From: Gorsachius magnificus
Lineage: Eukaryota > Chordata > Aves > Pelecaniformes > Ardeidae
Assembly: GCA_034008185.1 (NCBI GenBank)
Contig: CM067083.1
Coordinates: 119,930,837-119,994,836 of the forward strand
DNA: 64,000 bases
Direction of reading: 5' to 3'
The notes under the pieces are model-generated. The model made no database searches and had not been told where the DNA came from. It saw nothing but the letters and a program-made list of their open reading frames with translations. Positions 12,990 to 25,984 of this stretch are shown here, one piece after another (position 1 is the stretch's first letter; every line of letters starts with the position of its first letter). Made by a program: the position numbers and the translations under genes.

Positions 12990-13285
12990 TGGGTGAACAC
13001 ACTGAATTTATTTGCCTTTGTTATAAATTTAGAGGCTTGTCTACATGGGGAAGCTGCTACGAAATAAACTCATGTGTGAGTTTACAACACACAGTTGCTT
13101 CTGCACTGCCATCTCATCTGGACACACTTTCTACAAGTAAGTGTGAAGTAGGTTGGTTTACTGCATTTTGGGGAGAGATTTTCCAATCCCCAAAGGCTTT
13201 GAACAGCCGTATTAGGCTGCCATGTGAACTGCCAAAGAGTTAGGCACCTCGCTGCTATTTACGCCAATGAAAATCTGTTCCAGAA
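12990..13285. repeat. Possible ancient amniote DNA-transposon-like repeat
   Basis: The segment contains GGCTTGTCTACATGGGGAAG followed by blocks around AGTTAGGCACCT and TTTACGCCAATGAAAATCT. These phrases recur in old interspersed repeats of turtles and crocodilians. Strand and family cannot be fixed by eye. No coding capacity is seen. Confidence 0.3.
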
Positions 13286-13289
13286 TCTC

Positions 13290-15135
13290 AGTTCCATCTC
13301 TGCCTGATTTAGTGCTTTTTGAAGACAATGGAAACATGGGATAAACTGGATAAATAACATAGGCCTGCAGTAAAGACTGTACTGCGATTAGAAACTTGAC
13401 ATGCTTATCCTATATGAACAAGAATCAGATTTGCTATTGAACTGGCTGTGATGAAAATGTAAGAAAGCTTTTGAGAATATTTGGAAGCTTTTCCCTCACT
13501 ATTATATAGAAAGCAGATACTGATTCCTAAATAATTACTGAGACAAGAGGTATGTTTCAACTGGAAAGCACAAAGCATCTGACTGCAAATATGATACATG
13601 GGAAGAATGACTCACATACAGGGGGGTTGATTCAAAATGGAATTATTTAGTCTCGCAACTGTCTGTTTATGAGGTGACTTGAATGAAATATTGAAACTAA
13701 GGATTATAATAGATTTACACCAAGCAGGAGTATCGAGGACAGATGTTTGAAGGAAGAGGGAATGTATCACATAGGGGAGTGAAAACGTTGTATTACTTCT
13801 AGAACATGGACTTGAAGTCCAGAAAACAAATCATGATTCTGTTTGCTGAGGTTTTGGACTGCTAAGACTGTACGTATCTCTCTTTTGGGTAAAAAGTTTT
13901 TTGCTATACCTCAATTCCCCACTCTGCAGGGTCAGAAATATAATAATTCTCTGTTTTTTAGGGTTATTGGAAGGATTAATCCATTGATTTCTGTAAGCAC
14001 ATCCTGAATTCCTCAGATGATGTCAGCATAAGAAGTGAAGGAGGCATTGTTTTAGGGAAAGAATAAATAGCCAGGAAGGATTTTGGTTCAAAGGAGCTGG
14101 AGGCAAATAGTATGAGCATCCTTAAGCAAAATTTAGATGACTTCACTGCTGATGATAAGGGAGTATTCAACAGTTTTACTCTTGAGAGCAATCAATATGT
14201 TAGAGGAAGACAGGACTTTTTTTATTAACCAGAAAACTCTGCTGGGTCAGTATTAGAAATGACAGGGGTTTTTTTTAAGCATTTACATTTAAAAAAAAAA
14301 AAAAGGAGAACCAGATTTTCCTTCTCTAGCATAAAATGTTCAAAGTATTATAGAGATGACAGGATGAGCACCGAGATATTGCAGGCCCAAAGCACCGAGC
14401 TCCTGGTCCTTGCCCTACACAACCTTGTATCCGGCTTGAATACACACTTTCTGTATGACTTACAGTGGAGAACACCTTTGAAAAGTATCTTTTCCTTCTT
14501 ACAGTTGGTGAAGAAGGTAGTTAATTTACGGCAAAGGTTTAGCAAAAGGATAAGCCTTAAGAGGCAATACAGAAGCTAAAGGCAATGGGTCTAAGATGAT
14601 ATTTCTTATTTTAAATTACAGCATCTTTCATCTCTGACTATTGTTGGATGTCATTCTCCCTCTCAATCCCCCTTGTATCTGTTAAAGTATTAAAGTAATC
14701 AAAACTGTAAATATTAATAAATCACAGGGCCTGCCATATCTTAAAGGGATTCAGCACTAGGGAAAAATTTATTTCCATGATAAAATATTGCATGACTAGC
14801 AAAAGCATTACAGAGCAACTTTAAGTTCCTCTAGAGCATTCATCTTGGCCTGCTTTGGAGAGACAGGAGCTTACATAGTGATCACTGTTGTAAACCATGT
14901 CTCAGCTTCTAGTTGGGGTTTCAGCTGCACAGGTATTATATAGGTAGGTTCATCCCACCTAAGTGACGTGTTGTATAGAGGTATTGTCCCTCAATCCTTC
15001 CCATATCATCAGTAAAAAAGACATAACCTGTTGACCTCATTAGGGAGCCTAATCTAACTATCTACATACCTTACCTTTGCGGGCTTTAGAGTCAGGTGAG
15101 ATTGTCTGCTCCCATGTGCATTTGTTTAATGAAAC
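13290..15135. other. Unassigned AT-rich sequence
   Basis: Nothing gene-like is recognised. An A-run lies at about 14290-14304. Overlapping ORFs on both strands at 14.26-14.58 kb (106 and 65 residues) have no family features and look like chance frames. Confidence 0.45.
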
Positions 15136-15139
15136 TCTT

Positions 15140-15242
15140 ACCTGATCTGGTTAGCGGTGTCCCTGCTCACTGCAGGGGGGTTGGACTAAATGACCTCTAG
15201 GGGCCCCTTCCAATCCAAAGCATGCTATGATTCTATGATTCT
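15140..15242 (+). mobile_element. CR1 LINE, 3' tail fragment
   Basis: A short CR1 tail starts at CCTGATCTGGTTAGCGG. It continues through the CTGCTCACTGCAGGGGGGTT block, GACTAAATGACCTCTAG, CCCCTTCCAA, and ends in two ATTCTATGATTCT-type units. It is strongly 5'-truncated and has no coding capacity. Confidence 0.92.
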
Positions 15243-16800
15243 TACAATGCTGTACCTATTCTTATAGGGCCTGATCTAGTGACCAATAAAGCCAGTGGAA
15301 AATACCTATGCTGACTTAAAAGAACAATCAAAAACCCAGCAGTACCTACAGCTAATACCTAAGGCAAAGCCAGGGGCGTCAAAGTGGTGGTTATGAAAAA
15401 TTGAGACTGATCACCTCTATGGTCTAGGGAGCTACTCTAGGCGAGGTACATTTTGGGGTAGTACGTTCTGAAGGATTTATTTCTTCTGAAATGTTCTTTC
15501 AGTGCTTTCTGCTCTGTCCTGAAGGATATAGAGGATTCCTGCAACAAGCTGTGAGAAAAGCCAAGGAAGATTTTGGTTTATCCTGCTGTCTCGTGGTATG
15601 TGTCCCAAAGATGAGGTTTTTCAATCCAAAACTGTGTGTGGAAAAAAGTTCTACAAATGTGGGGAAAAAAATCACCCTCATCTTTATTTTTTGAGATGAT
15701 GTGTCATAGTATTTCTAGTTAAAGTGCTTTCACTAGCAATCTGCTAAGGAAAATATGAAATCGGAATATTAAAAAGTGGAAATTAGACATTTACCTTTTT
15801 AGATACATGATAAATGGTCAAACTTAATTAGTTTCAGAATAAATGCTAAGTATAATCTAGCAGTACTGCATCCAAAATGAAAGGAAACCACAGAAAAGGT
15901 CTGCAGAGCAATGTGTTTGGCATCCTCTCTGCTTCTTGGAGTCACTCTTCATAACTATTCAGGGCAGGATTTTCTATGACATCTCTTTTTGTTTGTACAG
16001 TAATCAGTCACTCAAATATGCAATCAGTCCTCAAGAAAAAAGGAATTTCATTTACGCTGTGAACCCCAGATCACATGGAGAAGAACCATATTCAGTTCAT
16101 GCAAGGAACATGGTTAGATACCACTGTTAAGCTAAGGCATATATGTATATCTCCAGTATGAAAGCCATGCCCTGTTTAATATTATAAAAATGCATAGCCT
16201 TTTGTATCCTGTACTTCTGCCAAGGTCTACAAAAAGCCTAGGGTACTGTGCCTACAGATAGACCATGGCTTTGTCCTGGCTTGTGGCCTGCATCTTCTGT
16301 CTTTGTACTTATTCTATTGACTTTGTTGCTATAGTACAATAAAATGTTATTATGTTCTCTATTGTAATACTGTAAAGTTCCATTATCAAGGAAGAAAACT
16401 GAAGAACTAAGCAATGTAGCCTAAGACATGAACAGTATTATCAAGGACCTAAAGCTAACCCAGTCTTCTGCAACTGGAATTTTTTAATGGAAAAACTATC
16501 TTCAAGTGGAAAGAAATATGGAAGTCCTTTGTCTTCGTATAAGATTATTATTCAGGATAGTGGGGATTTTAAGGAATAAGGATCAGCTTCTGCTATCCTC
16601 CTCATGTTATTTTATACCCTACCTGATGTCTTACTGTCCCAAGAGTAAGGAACTACATAATATGGCTTTATGAATGCCTGCATAGAAGAAATCTTTGAAT
16701 CAAAGACACTTAGAAGAGCAATACAATAACTGAGAGTATAAACAATGAAAAAAATAAAGAAGATTGTTGTGGAAAATGGAGTATTTTAATCAAAGCCACA
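15243..16800. other. Unassigned AT-rich sequence
   Basis: No gene or repeat is recognised. The longest ORFs are 60-67 residues, overlap on both strands and show no domain features. Confidence 0.45.
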
Positions 16801-16810
16801 CGTGCCCAGT

Positions 16811-17076
16811 GACAGGACAAGGGCCAATGGGCACAAACTGAAGCATAAGAGGTTTCAGTCGAATATGAGGAAGAACTTCTTTACTTTGAGGGTGACAGAG
16901 CACAGGAACAGGCTGCCCAGGGGGGTTGTGGAGTCTCCTTCTCTGGAGATATTCAAACCCTGCCTGAATGATGTCCTGTGCAACCTGCTCTTGGTGAGCC
17001 TGCTTGAGCAGGGGGGTTGGACTGGATGATCTCCCGAGGTCCCTTCCAACCCTTGCCATTCTGGGATTCTGTGTGA
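16811..17076 (+). mobile_element. CR1 LINE, 3' end fragment
   Basis: About 265 bp of CR1 3' end. It starts in the last ORF2 codons (GACAGGACAAGGGCCAATGG), passes AGGTTTCAGTCGAATATGAG, the CTGCCCAGGGGGGTTGTGGA block and TTGAGCAGGGGGGTTGGACT, and ends CCCTTCCAACCCTTGCC with ATTCTG units. It is the same subfamily as the 7.55 kb copy, in the same orientation. The reading frame is broken. Confidence 0.95.
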
Positions 17077-17164
17077 TTAGTAGTAGAAATATGGATGTTC
17101 CTACAACTCTGCTCCATACATATAGTGCTCTAGTTAACATGCTACATCCTCTCCCCCACTCAAA

Positions 17165-18200
17165 ATTTTGAAAGAAAAGGATGGAAGGAGCCTTGAAAGG
17201 TCATCTAGTCTATTATGGGAAACCAACCTTAGCTAAGCGATATCTGTATTATTCCCAACAAATGCTTGTTTTTCCTGTTCTTAAACACCTCCTGTGCTGG
17301 AGATTCCACAGCCTTGCAAAGCAATCCATCTCAGTACTTAATTACATTTATGTTTACATTTTTCCCCACAGGCTATCCTAAATCTTTCTTATTGCAATTC
17401 AGACCTATTACTTCTTGTTCTGCCTGCACTAGACATGAGGATAGTTCTCTCCCTCCCTCTTTACTGCTAATTTCACATATCTGAAGACCATTATCACATC
17501 TCCCCACAATCTTTCATAAAGAAGAAATAAATAATCCTAATTCCTTCAATTTTCAGGTCATGTTTTCTAGATTTCTTACCATTCTTGTTGAACTTTTGTG
17601 TGTCTTCTGCCACTGGCCTATCTATTTCTTGAATTGAACACAGTCATTCAATTTAAATTTAGCCAAAGCAAGTAGAGCAGAAGGATTACATCACATGTTT
17701 TATTAATAATGTTCCCTATTGTTCTTGACAAATAGCATCCTATTTTTTACCAGCCATTTCTTTATTTTGTGAAAATTCTACTCTGGTCCCTGAATATACT
17801 TTCAGCGTTCACTTTTGGATGCCTGCATAATTAATGATCTGTATATTTAATGAGCTTTCTATCTCCTCTATCACCAATTCATTCATGAGAGCATTGAATA
17901 TTACCACAGAAGACTACTACAAAACTGTGCTCATGGCATATTTCCTGGTAGAGAGTGTAGTATTGGCAACCATTAGTTTCTCAGCAATTTTTTCTCTTCC
18001 ATGTATTATTACTTTGACTTGCTCATAAGAATGTTGTTTAAAACAATATCAAAAGCTTATTAGAGGCAAGATAAAACATCTATGATTCTCCTTTATCCAA
18101 AAGGTCTGTTGCTGTGCCAGAAAAACAGTTTAGTTTGGTTTGGCAATGTTTCTTCTAAAAAAATCCACAACAGCAATTTTTCCTCCAGTGCTGTTTTGCA
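17165..18200 (-). mobile_element. Ancient CR1/L3-type LINE, about 1 kb
   Basis: On the plus strand the antisense landmarks of an old CR1 appear in the expected 3'-to-5' order. The 3' tail is GGAGCCTTGAAAGGTCATCT. Next come TTCTTAAACACCTCCTGTGC with GGAGATTCCACAGCC, then CCTAAATCTTTCTTATTGC and CACATATCTGAAGACCATTA. After these come GGTCATGTTTTCTAGATTTC, a region near 17880-17910 like GAGCATTGAATATTACCA, and CAAAAGGTCTGTTGCTGTGC with TTTGGTTTGGCAATG at 18.1 kb. This spans much of RT through the 3' UTR. All frames are interrupted. It sits directly beside the younger CR1 at 16.8 kb, in opposite orientation. Confidence 0.75.
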
Positions 18201-18840
18201 GGCACTGTAATTCTCACTTATCGACTCTGGCCCATAGAGTCACCTGGCTTTAGGATTTTGATGGAAGACCTAAACAGTTTGATTTGCAGAACCAGTTCCT
18301 GATGTGCAGTGTTCCTTTGCTTCCTGTCCCCCAAACTATCCACCTTGACCGTAATAGCATACGCAGCCTGGAATCCTGTTGTGCTTCTCCATATTTGCCT
18401 AAAGATAATGATACGGTTGTTGCTTCAATACCAGCTGCAGCCCTGCTTTTGGCTCCCAAATGTAGGATTAAAAAAATAATAATTTTTTTAAAGTGTTTTC
18501 TGCTTTTCAGCTCGACCTCAGTTAGGTGGGGTTGGAGGTAGCAGCTGTGCTACCGTTACTCCAGCAGCTGACCTGGATTATGGTCACACATCAAGTTGGG
18601 TGCTGCTAACAAGGGGGCTACTGTCCCTGCTCCCACCCCAGGAGCACCAGCTGTGGGGCTTTCTGCACTGGCCTTTGCAGACAAATCTGCCGCTGCTCAG
18701 CTGGACACGAGCCAGCTCTGGTTTGAAAGCTGAGCCACTTCATTAGTGCAGCGCTGTGCCCAAACAGATCTGTAAGTATGGCTGAAAGCGCTTGGGCTGC
18801 TCTCAGCGAGCCACTTGCTGCTTTTGGATGAGCGCTGCTT
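18201..18840. other. Unassigned sequence between LINE copies
   Basis: No gene is recognised. The 18.54-18.78 kb part is more GC-rich than its flanks. ORFs on both strands at 18.25-18.54 kb are short and lack domain features. Confidence 0.4.
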
Positions 18841-19344
18841 CACTACAAGGAAGACACCCCTCACCACAAGAAAGACGTTGCATTGCTGGAACATGTCCAG
18901 AGGAGAGCCACGAAGCTGGTGAGGGGTCTGGAGCACAAGTCTTACGAGGAGCGGCTGAGGGAGCTGGGGTTGTTTAGTCTGGAGAAGATGAGGCTAAGGG
19001 GAGACCTGATCGCCCTCTACAACTGCCTGACAGGAGGCTGTAGCAAGGTGGGGGTCGGCCTCTTCTCCCTGGTAGCGGGAACATGAGGGGAAATGGTCTG
19101 AAGTTGCGCCAGGGCAGGTTTAGGTTGGACATTAGGAAAAACTTTTTCACAGAAAGGGTTGTCAGGCTCTGGAATGGCTGCCCAGGGAGGTGGTGGAGTC
19201 CCCATCCCTGGAGGTATTTAAAAGAAGGATAGATGAGGTGCTTAGGGACAAGGTTTAGTGGTGGGATGGCAGGGTTAGGTTAACGGTTGGACTCGATGAT
19301 CTTAAAGGTCTTTTCCAACCTAAATGATTCTAAGATTCTATGAT
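18841..19344 (+). mobile_element. CR1 LINE, 0.5 kb 3' end
   Basis: A 5'-truncated CR1 covers the last part of ORF2 and the 3' UTR. The decoded C-terminal peptide carries the family's [20 protein letters not shown] region (about 18891-18950) and then [19 protein letters not shown]. The frame breaks near 19083, where GGAACATGAGGGG departs from the expected coding sequence. The tail reads AACGGTTGGACTCGATGATC, CTTTTCCAACCTAAATGATT and ATTCTATGA. This is the same subfamily as the 36 and 47 kb copies. The 5' end shows an imperfect 21-bp duplication (18841-18882). Confidence 0.95.
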
Positions 19345-22300
19345 CTGCAGCCAGGCTGGAGTCCAGGTGATGCGAGTGCAGATCTGCTGCCTGTGAAAGG
19401 CCATGCTAATGAATTCACTTTGTAATACATATTCAAGCACTGGCTGCACCTTTATGGAAAAAAAGAATCCATATCCATTATTCCAGTATATTTAACAGGA
19501 CTATTTAAAGCACTTCTCAAATGTTATTCTTTCGTGTCCCTAAATGTCCTTTTAGGTGACCAAGCAAGTGTTACTGACTTTTTTTTTTTCCTAATAGATG
19601 AAGGCAGTGAGGGGAAATGGGTCTTATGTTGAGGGTGGTTTCCAGCCCTGGTTTCTAGTCACTGGCCCTACAACATGCAACTCCTGGATTGTGGGAGAGA
19701 TTCAGCTATTGGGATGCTCCTCTGTGGTTCCCAGGAGAATGAGAAAGCAGAGGAAGACAACTCAACTAGCCTGCAGATATGTGAAAATTGGGATATCCTT
19801 GGATTTGACCTTTATTTAACAAGCATGCCCTAAAAGTCTATGTTATCCACCACAAACCTAGCACAAGAAGCCACTGCTTTCCAAACATCTTGTCCCAAAA
19901 TCCCCAAAGAGACACCAGATGCTTATCACATACTTTAGAAAGCAGAAAGCACTCTCCAAAAATCCTTAGGAGGAGGAGAAGTCAATGGCTCTCAGATGTC
20001 CAATTGCTTCCCTGCAGAATAACCTCAACTGGGTGCTCAACTGGCTCTGGGGTAACCCGAAAGACTTGGCTTCAGCTACCCATTTCTCCCCAGATCAGTA
20101 TTTTTGGGTCTCTAGGCATCACTGTAGCAAGGCAGCTGGATGCCATAGGCAAGGTAGAGGATCCACACCTGGACAGCTGGCAAACTGTATGTAATTCAGG
20201 AGGCTACATTGCCACCAGCATAAAATGTGTCCCTTGGCTCAGCATTGCTGATAGTAACTTCCAGTCTTTGCATTTCACATTCTCATGTAATATTTTGCTG
20301 CTTGACTTGCCACCAAAGCCCAGGAACAGGGGGGTGAGAGATTTCTGTCTGCCATGTAATGGCTAAAGAAGTGGGTCTGCCTTAAGCTTCTTCTTCTTAA
20401 CCCTGGGACACCTCCTGTTTAATTCTCGGAATGTAAAAACCAGAAGATTTAGTTCACAGTACATTTGCAGAACAGCTCAGACTATACAAATAAGCATCTT
20501 GCAGCAACTGCAAGTAGAGACAAGTTCCAGAAAGGGAAAAAATAGTCTGATGCATGTCATCTTGTGGTTTTTTGCTAGATTAATGAAAAGCCCACACAGC
20601 ATAATTATGTTTACAATAAGCTTACAGGAGTTTTCCCACAAGGTAGAGGAGAGTCATAGAGGGATCAGGTTAAACCAATTATTTAACCTTTACAGAGCTA
20701 AACTTGCAAGTGTTTCAGAGGGAGGGAAAATGGACTATTTTATTGGTTGCTTATGACCATGTATTAAAATAGTGGTCTCCTTTTTTATTCCATCACGTTG
20801 CAAGAACATATACTGGCAGATGCAATTCAGCTGACCGGGAAACAAATTGTTGGATGCCTGGATGACTTAAATATTCCATTGCTAGCACAAGATTGCTTTT
20901 AAGTACCACGAATGAGTCTCCTCACAAATAACCTACCATGTCTGGTAGGGCTCTTCAGAGAACATGGCATCCAGATTGAGGGGTTTTAATGATAGAGTGA
21001 GCAAATAAATCATCGAGCTTGACTGGAAGTTCTTGCATTTGCTAAAATCAAGACTTCCTTTTCTGGAGCTGGTCTTTTGGGCTTGAAACAAGTGGGCAAC
21101 TGTGGAAAGCACTGAAAAGAAAACAATATAGTATCATTTATCAGGCCTTTTGCAATGTCAGCTCTCCATTGTTCTTGCTGAAAAAAATACATACTTCTTG
21201 GCTTTCCTAATTCATCAGAGAGACATGCAGTTGTTCTGGTTTAGACATTAGCATTTGTTTTGTTTATTCCAGTTCCAGTGGGCAAAAATCAAGTAAACCT
21301 GATTAATTCAATGGTCTACCTACAATTTTTCTAAAGGATATGGCAAGCTATGATAGAGTAGAGCTTGAGAAACACAGATATAACACCCCAGGGGCTAAAT
21401 TCTATGGATGTTGTTGACAGAGCATCTGTCTAAATCATCTTCTAGCTTGTACTGGGCAAAATCAATTTTTTTTTTGTTTTGCTGACAATTTGAAAATGTG
21501 GGGAAAAAAACCCATTACTGCTGAAAATTCAAACACTTTGGCAAACTGCATCTTGGGGAAAACATTCAGAAGACTTCATGTGTTTAATCTGGATTTGAGA
21601 GCTTCTTATTTTTCACTGAGATAAAAAAAAAAACAGGGGTGGGATTTTGTAACAGGTTGTCATTTCTGTCAAAAAATACCAAACTGTTTCATTAAAAAAT
21701 GCTGTCTAAATCCCACCCAATTGCCATTTATAAAAGCTGCAGCCAGCACCATGCTCTACATATGAAATAATAGATGGCACATGAGAAGAAATAAATGTAA
21801 TATCTGGATGGTCAGCCTGGGGCTCTCCAGCTCCTTGCTCCAAAGCCATTCACATGTGACCCCCATGCTGGCACTGCACACAGGTTGGGACTCACTGGGA
21901 AAGCCACCTCTCTAGCTGCTGAGGAAGCCATCCAGCACCGGCATCGCAGCTCATGCTGAGATTGAGCACCATGTTAAGCAATGAGTCACAGGACCCCACA
22001 GGGAGATGTTAACCTTTTCCACCTGTGAATGCCTCCCGGCACTCCTCTGCTCCCTGTTCTACCTGCTTTGTGTAGGGCAGGTCTCATCTGTATGGTGATT
22101 TTGGCAAGTAGCTCACGGGGTCAGGGAGGTGCGCTGCCTGGCTGTGCATGGGTTGATCCTTCCTCTGTGTCCTCCAGCAGGTGACATTTGCTCTTTAGAA
22201 GGAATCTCAGTGGCAGCAACCAACATTAAATCAGCTCCTGAATTACCACAGAACTACCTGGCCAAGAGACAATTCAGTCTGCAGGCACGAAGCTGTACAT

Positions 22301-24179
22301 CAAACCGTATTCAAATTTCTCCTTGGCTTTTGCACAACTTGGACGCGATAATGCACTTCAAGAGCAAGGTCGAACATTTTCAATCACGGGGTTTTCAGTT
22401 CAGCAACTCCATTCCTACTTGGGGAGTAAAGAGCTACAATTTTCCAGTTGCACTAGTCAAACATGAGGGATTTTTAATCTTTTCACACCTCTGAAAATTA
22501 GGCCATTTATTTAGATACCATAAGGGAATAGGCTGACTCAAGGTCTCATGCAGGAGTGGGAGTGGGAATAGATGCAGTGATGATCTGAAGTGTTTCATTG
22601 AGTATATTCCTCTCACCATTTTAACCACAGCAGTTGAAGTACTACAAAGTCAAGCAGAGATATTCAGCCTCCTGATAAATGGATCACTTTTTCTGATTCA
22701 CCTGCATAGCTGTAAGGGAACTGTAACAAAGTGTAGGCAAAAGGTAATTCTTGAGACATGGCACCTCTAAGATTATGTCCTGGCTCCAAGTAAAAGAAAA
22801 ACATATAAAGATCCTTTGCCACAATAACCTTTAAGATTGCCCAACAAATACTATTAAAACACTCTAATTTTCAGCTCATTGTGACTTTCCCAAGATTCTG
22901 TGTTGAGAATGAAATTTTCCATTTCGGTTGCTAGTTTATAATTCTTTTTTTTTCTTTTTTTTGGGGGGGGGGAGGGGAGACAGAATTTAGGGTGAAATGG
23001 TTTTCCATTTCCAAGAAGAAGGCTAAATTAATTTTTGGTGTTAAATTCTGGGGACATTTTCTTTGATTTCTAATGGGAACCTTAAATTTTACAGCTGGCT
23101 GGCTGCTATGGATGAGATGAGTCTTTTGCATTCCCCATGAGAATCTGCCCAGAATTGGCAAAGTTTCAGGCTTTGGAAAAACCACAATTCACACAGTTTT
23201 AAGGTATTAGGCAACCTCCCCTAAGCTTTCCTCTGCCCAATTATTCTGTTACCTCAAGTGGCAGAAGTCCGAGAGGGCAATATAGAGGCTCCAGCCCTGC
23301 TGATGACCCGTGTAGGTGCCAGGACCATAACTCCTGAGGGAAAGTCTACTTTTTCAGGCTGCCTTCTTAAAAACCCAGGAAATTAAACAAAAATTGTTAA
23401 CTGCAGGGAGATGCAAAGGTTAGGAATCACCAAATTTAAGAGTGCTCGTGCAACTTCAGTTTGGTTTCTTGTGTCTAAGTTGCGTTCATGCAGATTTTGA
23501 TGACTCTGTGACTTCCTACATTTCCCACTGACCCTTCCCTCGCTCGATGCAATGAGGCTCTGCTTTGGGAACTGATGTTTTGAATGAAGGACACATATTT
23601 TCAGTACTGCTATCTCAACCTGGAAAGGGTAAGAAAAGAAAGAAAAAAGAAGGCTGCAGGAAAAGAAAGATTGGTCCCTTGATTAAAATAGTGGAACAGG
23701 ATTCACTTTTATCCTGGTGTCTGTTAAGCCCATCTTGTCATTGAAACCAAACTTTTCCCACAAATCGTTAACTGTGCATTTCTCATCTTCTAGGTATCTG
23801 ATAAGATCATAGAGATTCTGACTTGCAGAAACTCCGATTACTCCTGACTGCAGCCAAACTCAGCGTGCAAGATCAGGCCATGTATCTCACACCATGTCCC
23901 TCTAGACCTCACTGTTCATCAGTCTCCCTGTGCCTTGGTTCTCCGACAGACCAATAGGGATGACTGCACCCCCTCCTCTCCGTTTTGGGAAGACTGATGA
24001 GTGAATGCTTGTGAAGCTCGCAGATCCTGCGGTGGTGAACCCCACAGGAGAAGCCACAAGGAAATTAATAATTCTGTCTTCAGAATGAGATTTGTATTGT
24101 AAATAAGGCCTGGGGTCACACTTCAGATAATAAGCAGAGAACAAAATATTGAATTAGGAGAGCACCATCCATTCTGAAT
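19345..24179. other. Unassigned, mostly unique sequence
   Basis: No gene is recognised. The longest frame (19890-20366, plus, 158 residues) has no motif, no codon-usage support and no splice context I can defend. A T-run followed by ten G lies at 22944-22972. Confidence 0.45.
22944..22980. repeat. T-rich to poly(G) transition tract
   Basis: A 19-nt nearly pure T segment (22944-22962) is followed at once by ten G and then AGGGGAGA. It is a pyrimidine/purine switch on one strand. Confidence 0.9.
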
Positions 24180-24620
24180 GAAGTGGTGGAACATATACTA
24201 GGTGTTCGTTTAATTAAAGAATTATATAATTCATACACACAAGGGAAATGATTTAAGGTTCATTTTTGAGTTAAGAATTGATTTGCAACATTAATAATGT
24301 TCTTTAAAACAGTGTGTGGGTGGCATGTATGTTTGTTATAGCCTGCCAGCCAGGTAATTCAGGGAAAGAGGGAAGCTTTGAGCTTTCAGCCCCTGGTCAT
24401 TTCTTATGGATAATTCACTACCTGCACATCCTTCCTGGAAGCTGCTACATGTATGTTACTGATGGCTTATAAAAACAAAACAAAACCAGAAAGATGTAAT
24501 GCAATATTTATTTAAAATCCCTGTTTTGGGAAATCATTGAATCATGTCTGTCTTGAGGCATTGTGGTTCCTTTTCTAAATACCTCTTACTGAAGATATTT
24601 CACCGTAAAACAACCGGTCT
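24180..24620. promoter_or_regulatory. Candidate conserved noncoding DNA
   Basis: The segment is AT-rich and free of recognisable repeats, with many homeodomain-type TAAT/ATTA cores (for example TTTAATTAAAG near 24210). It lacks microsatellite decay. This is texture only; conservation cannot be shown from one sequence. Confidence 0.2.
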
Positions 24621-25980
24621 TAGGGCTGCCCCTTCCAGGGCCAGGGAAGAATTTTTTTGAAAGGCAACTCTCAGCCTTTCAAAATTAGAAATTCTTTGTT
24701 AAAACACCCTCTATTTTCTTTAAGATCAAAAACAAAACCTTGCTTGAGAGCACAGGTTATTATTTCAAGGGATTTTAAAAACCTGTCCTGAGTAGACCAA
24801 TGTGGATCACTGGGTTTTTACATATGAGGGTGGGTTTTTTTAATTATGACAACAGGCACCCGGCGTCTGTCAGGGCTTTTGCCAGAACCCAGCTTCATCC
24901 TTCATGGTGATCCCACTTCCAGCTTCAGACATGGTCCAACACTATGGAAACAGAAAATCAGTGCTGCACCATGAGGCTGGCACACAGGGAAGATTTCTTG
25001 GCTTCAAAGGGCTGGGTCCCAGTTTGGGAAGGCTTGTAGGGGCTTGGGGCTGTGACACTGAGCAGAATGCTCAGGAATTAACCATTGGAGACATCTGGGA
25101 ACAGGGCTGAAGAAAGCAGAGGAGGAAACCCTGACTGAAGTGTTACTGTCCCACACCAGTGAACCATGGCAGGGGAAGCGTCAGACACAAGTGACCAGAA
25201 GGGGATTGCTTAAAATGAGCAAAATTGGACAATATCTAATAACATGAGTCTCTGGCTACATTTTGCCCTGTGCCATAGACATAGTGCCCAGCCACTATGG
25301 GGCTAGAGACAGACAGCTGAGCCAGCTGAGGACTCAAGGGTGCAACAAAGAAGTGGATGGTGCTCTTCCCAACTCTCGTAATTAACTGTGCACATTTAGA
25401 TGAAGAAAATCCCCAAGAGGCACAAGTCAAGAACATCTCTAGTGTAAGTGTCTGGAGGCCAATCAAATGAAACACGTTTTCACTAGTAATTGATCAATGA
25501 TTTTTTTTTTCCGCAAACACTGGTGACTCCTCTCAAGCACCGACATCTGCTTTGTGAACATCTAAAATTAGAGCGGCCTGACAAAGAAAAGCATCGAGTC
25601 TCTGCAGGTCCAACAGAAGTCACTAAAAATCAAGACCTGACGCCACAACATTTGACTTTTACTGCTCATGGATGTATAATTTGCTCCACAAGGAAAATAA
25701 CACTTTCCTGCCTTTGTGATACACTTTGACTGCAGTGGCCCAATTTGATTTTCTAGTGACAGACACAAGCAGCCAGAAGGTATTTTAATGGGGAGAAGAA
25801 GCTGGCTTCTCACTTAACACAAATCCAAGAGCACTGTCCTCTGGCTTTCTGGAGGAGGGGATGAGGGGGAAAAGAATCTCTTCCTCTCTGTCCACTCATT
25901 CCTGTCTCTTCTCTCCTTCTTTTCTGTATCTCTCTTTCACTCTAACTAAACAAAAAGACAAGGTTGCTTTCCTGGGCCTC
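24621..25980. other. Unassigned sequence
   Basis: No gene or repeat family is recognised. ORFs of 68-81 residues on both strands lack domain features. Confidence 0.4.
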
Positions 25981-25984
25981 CCAG

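Noticed and set aside
19890..20366. 158-residue plus-strand open frame
   Set aside because: No recognisable domain, no supporting splice or promoter context, and the composition looks random; chance frame more likely.
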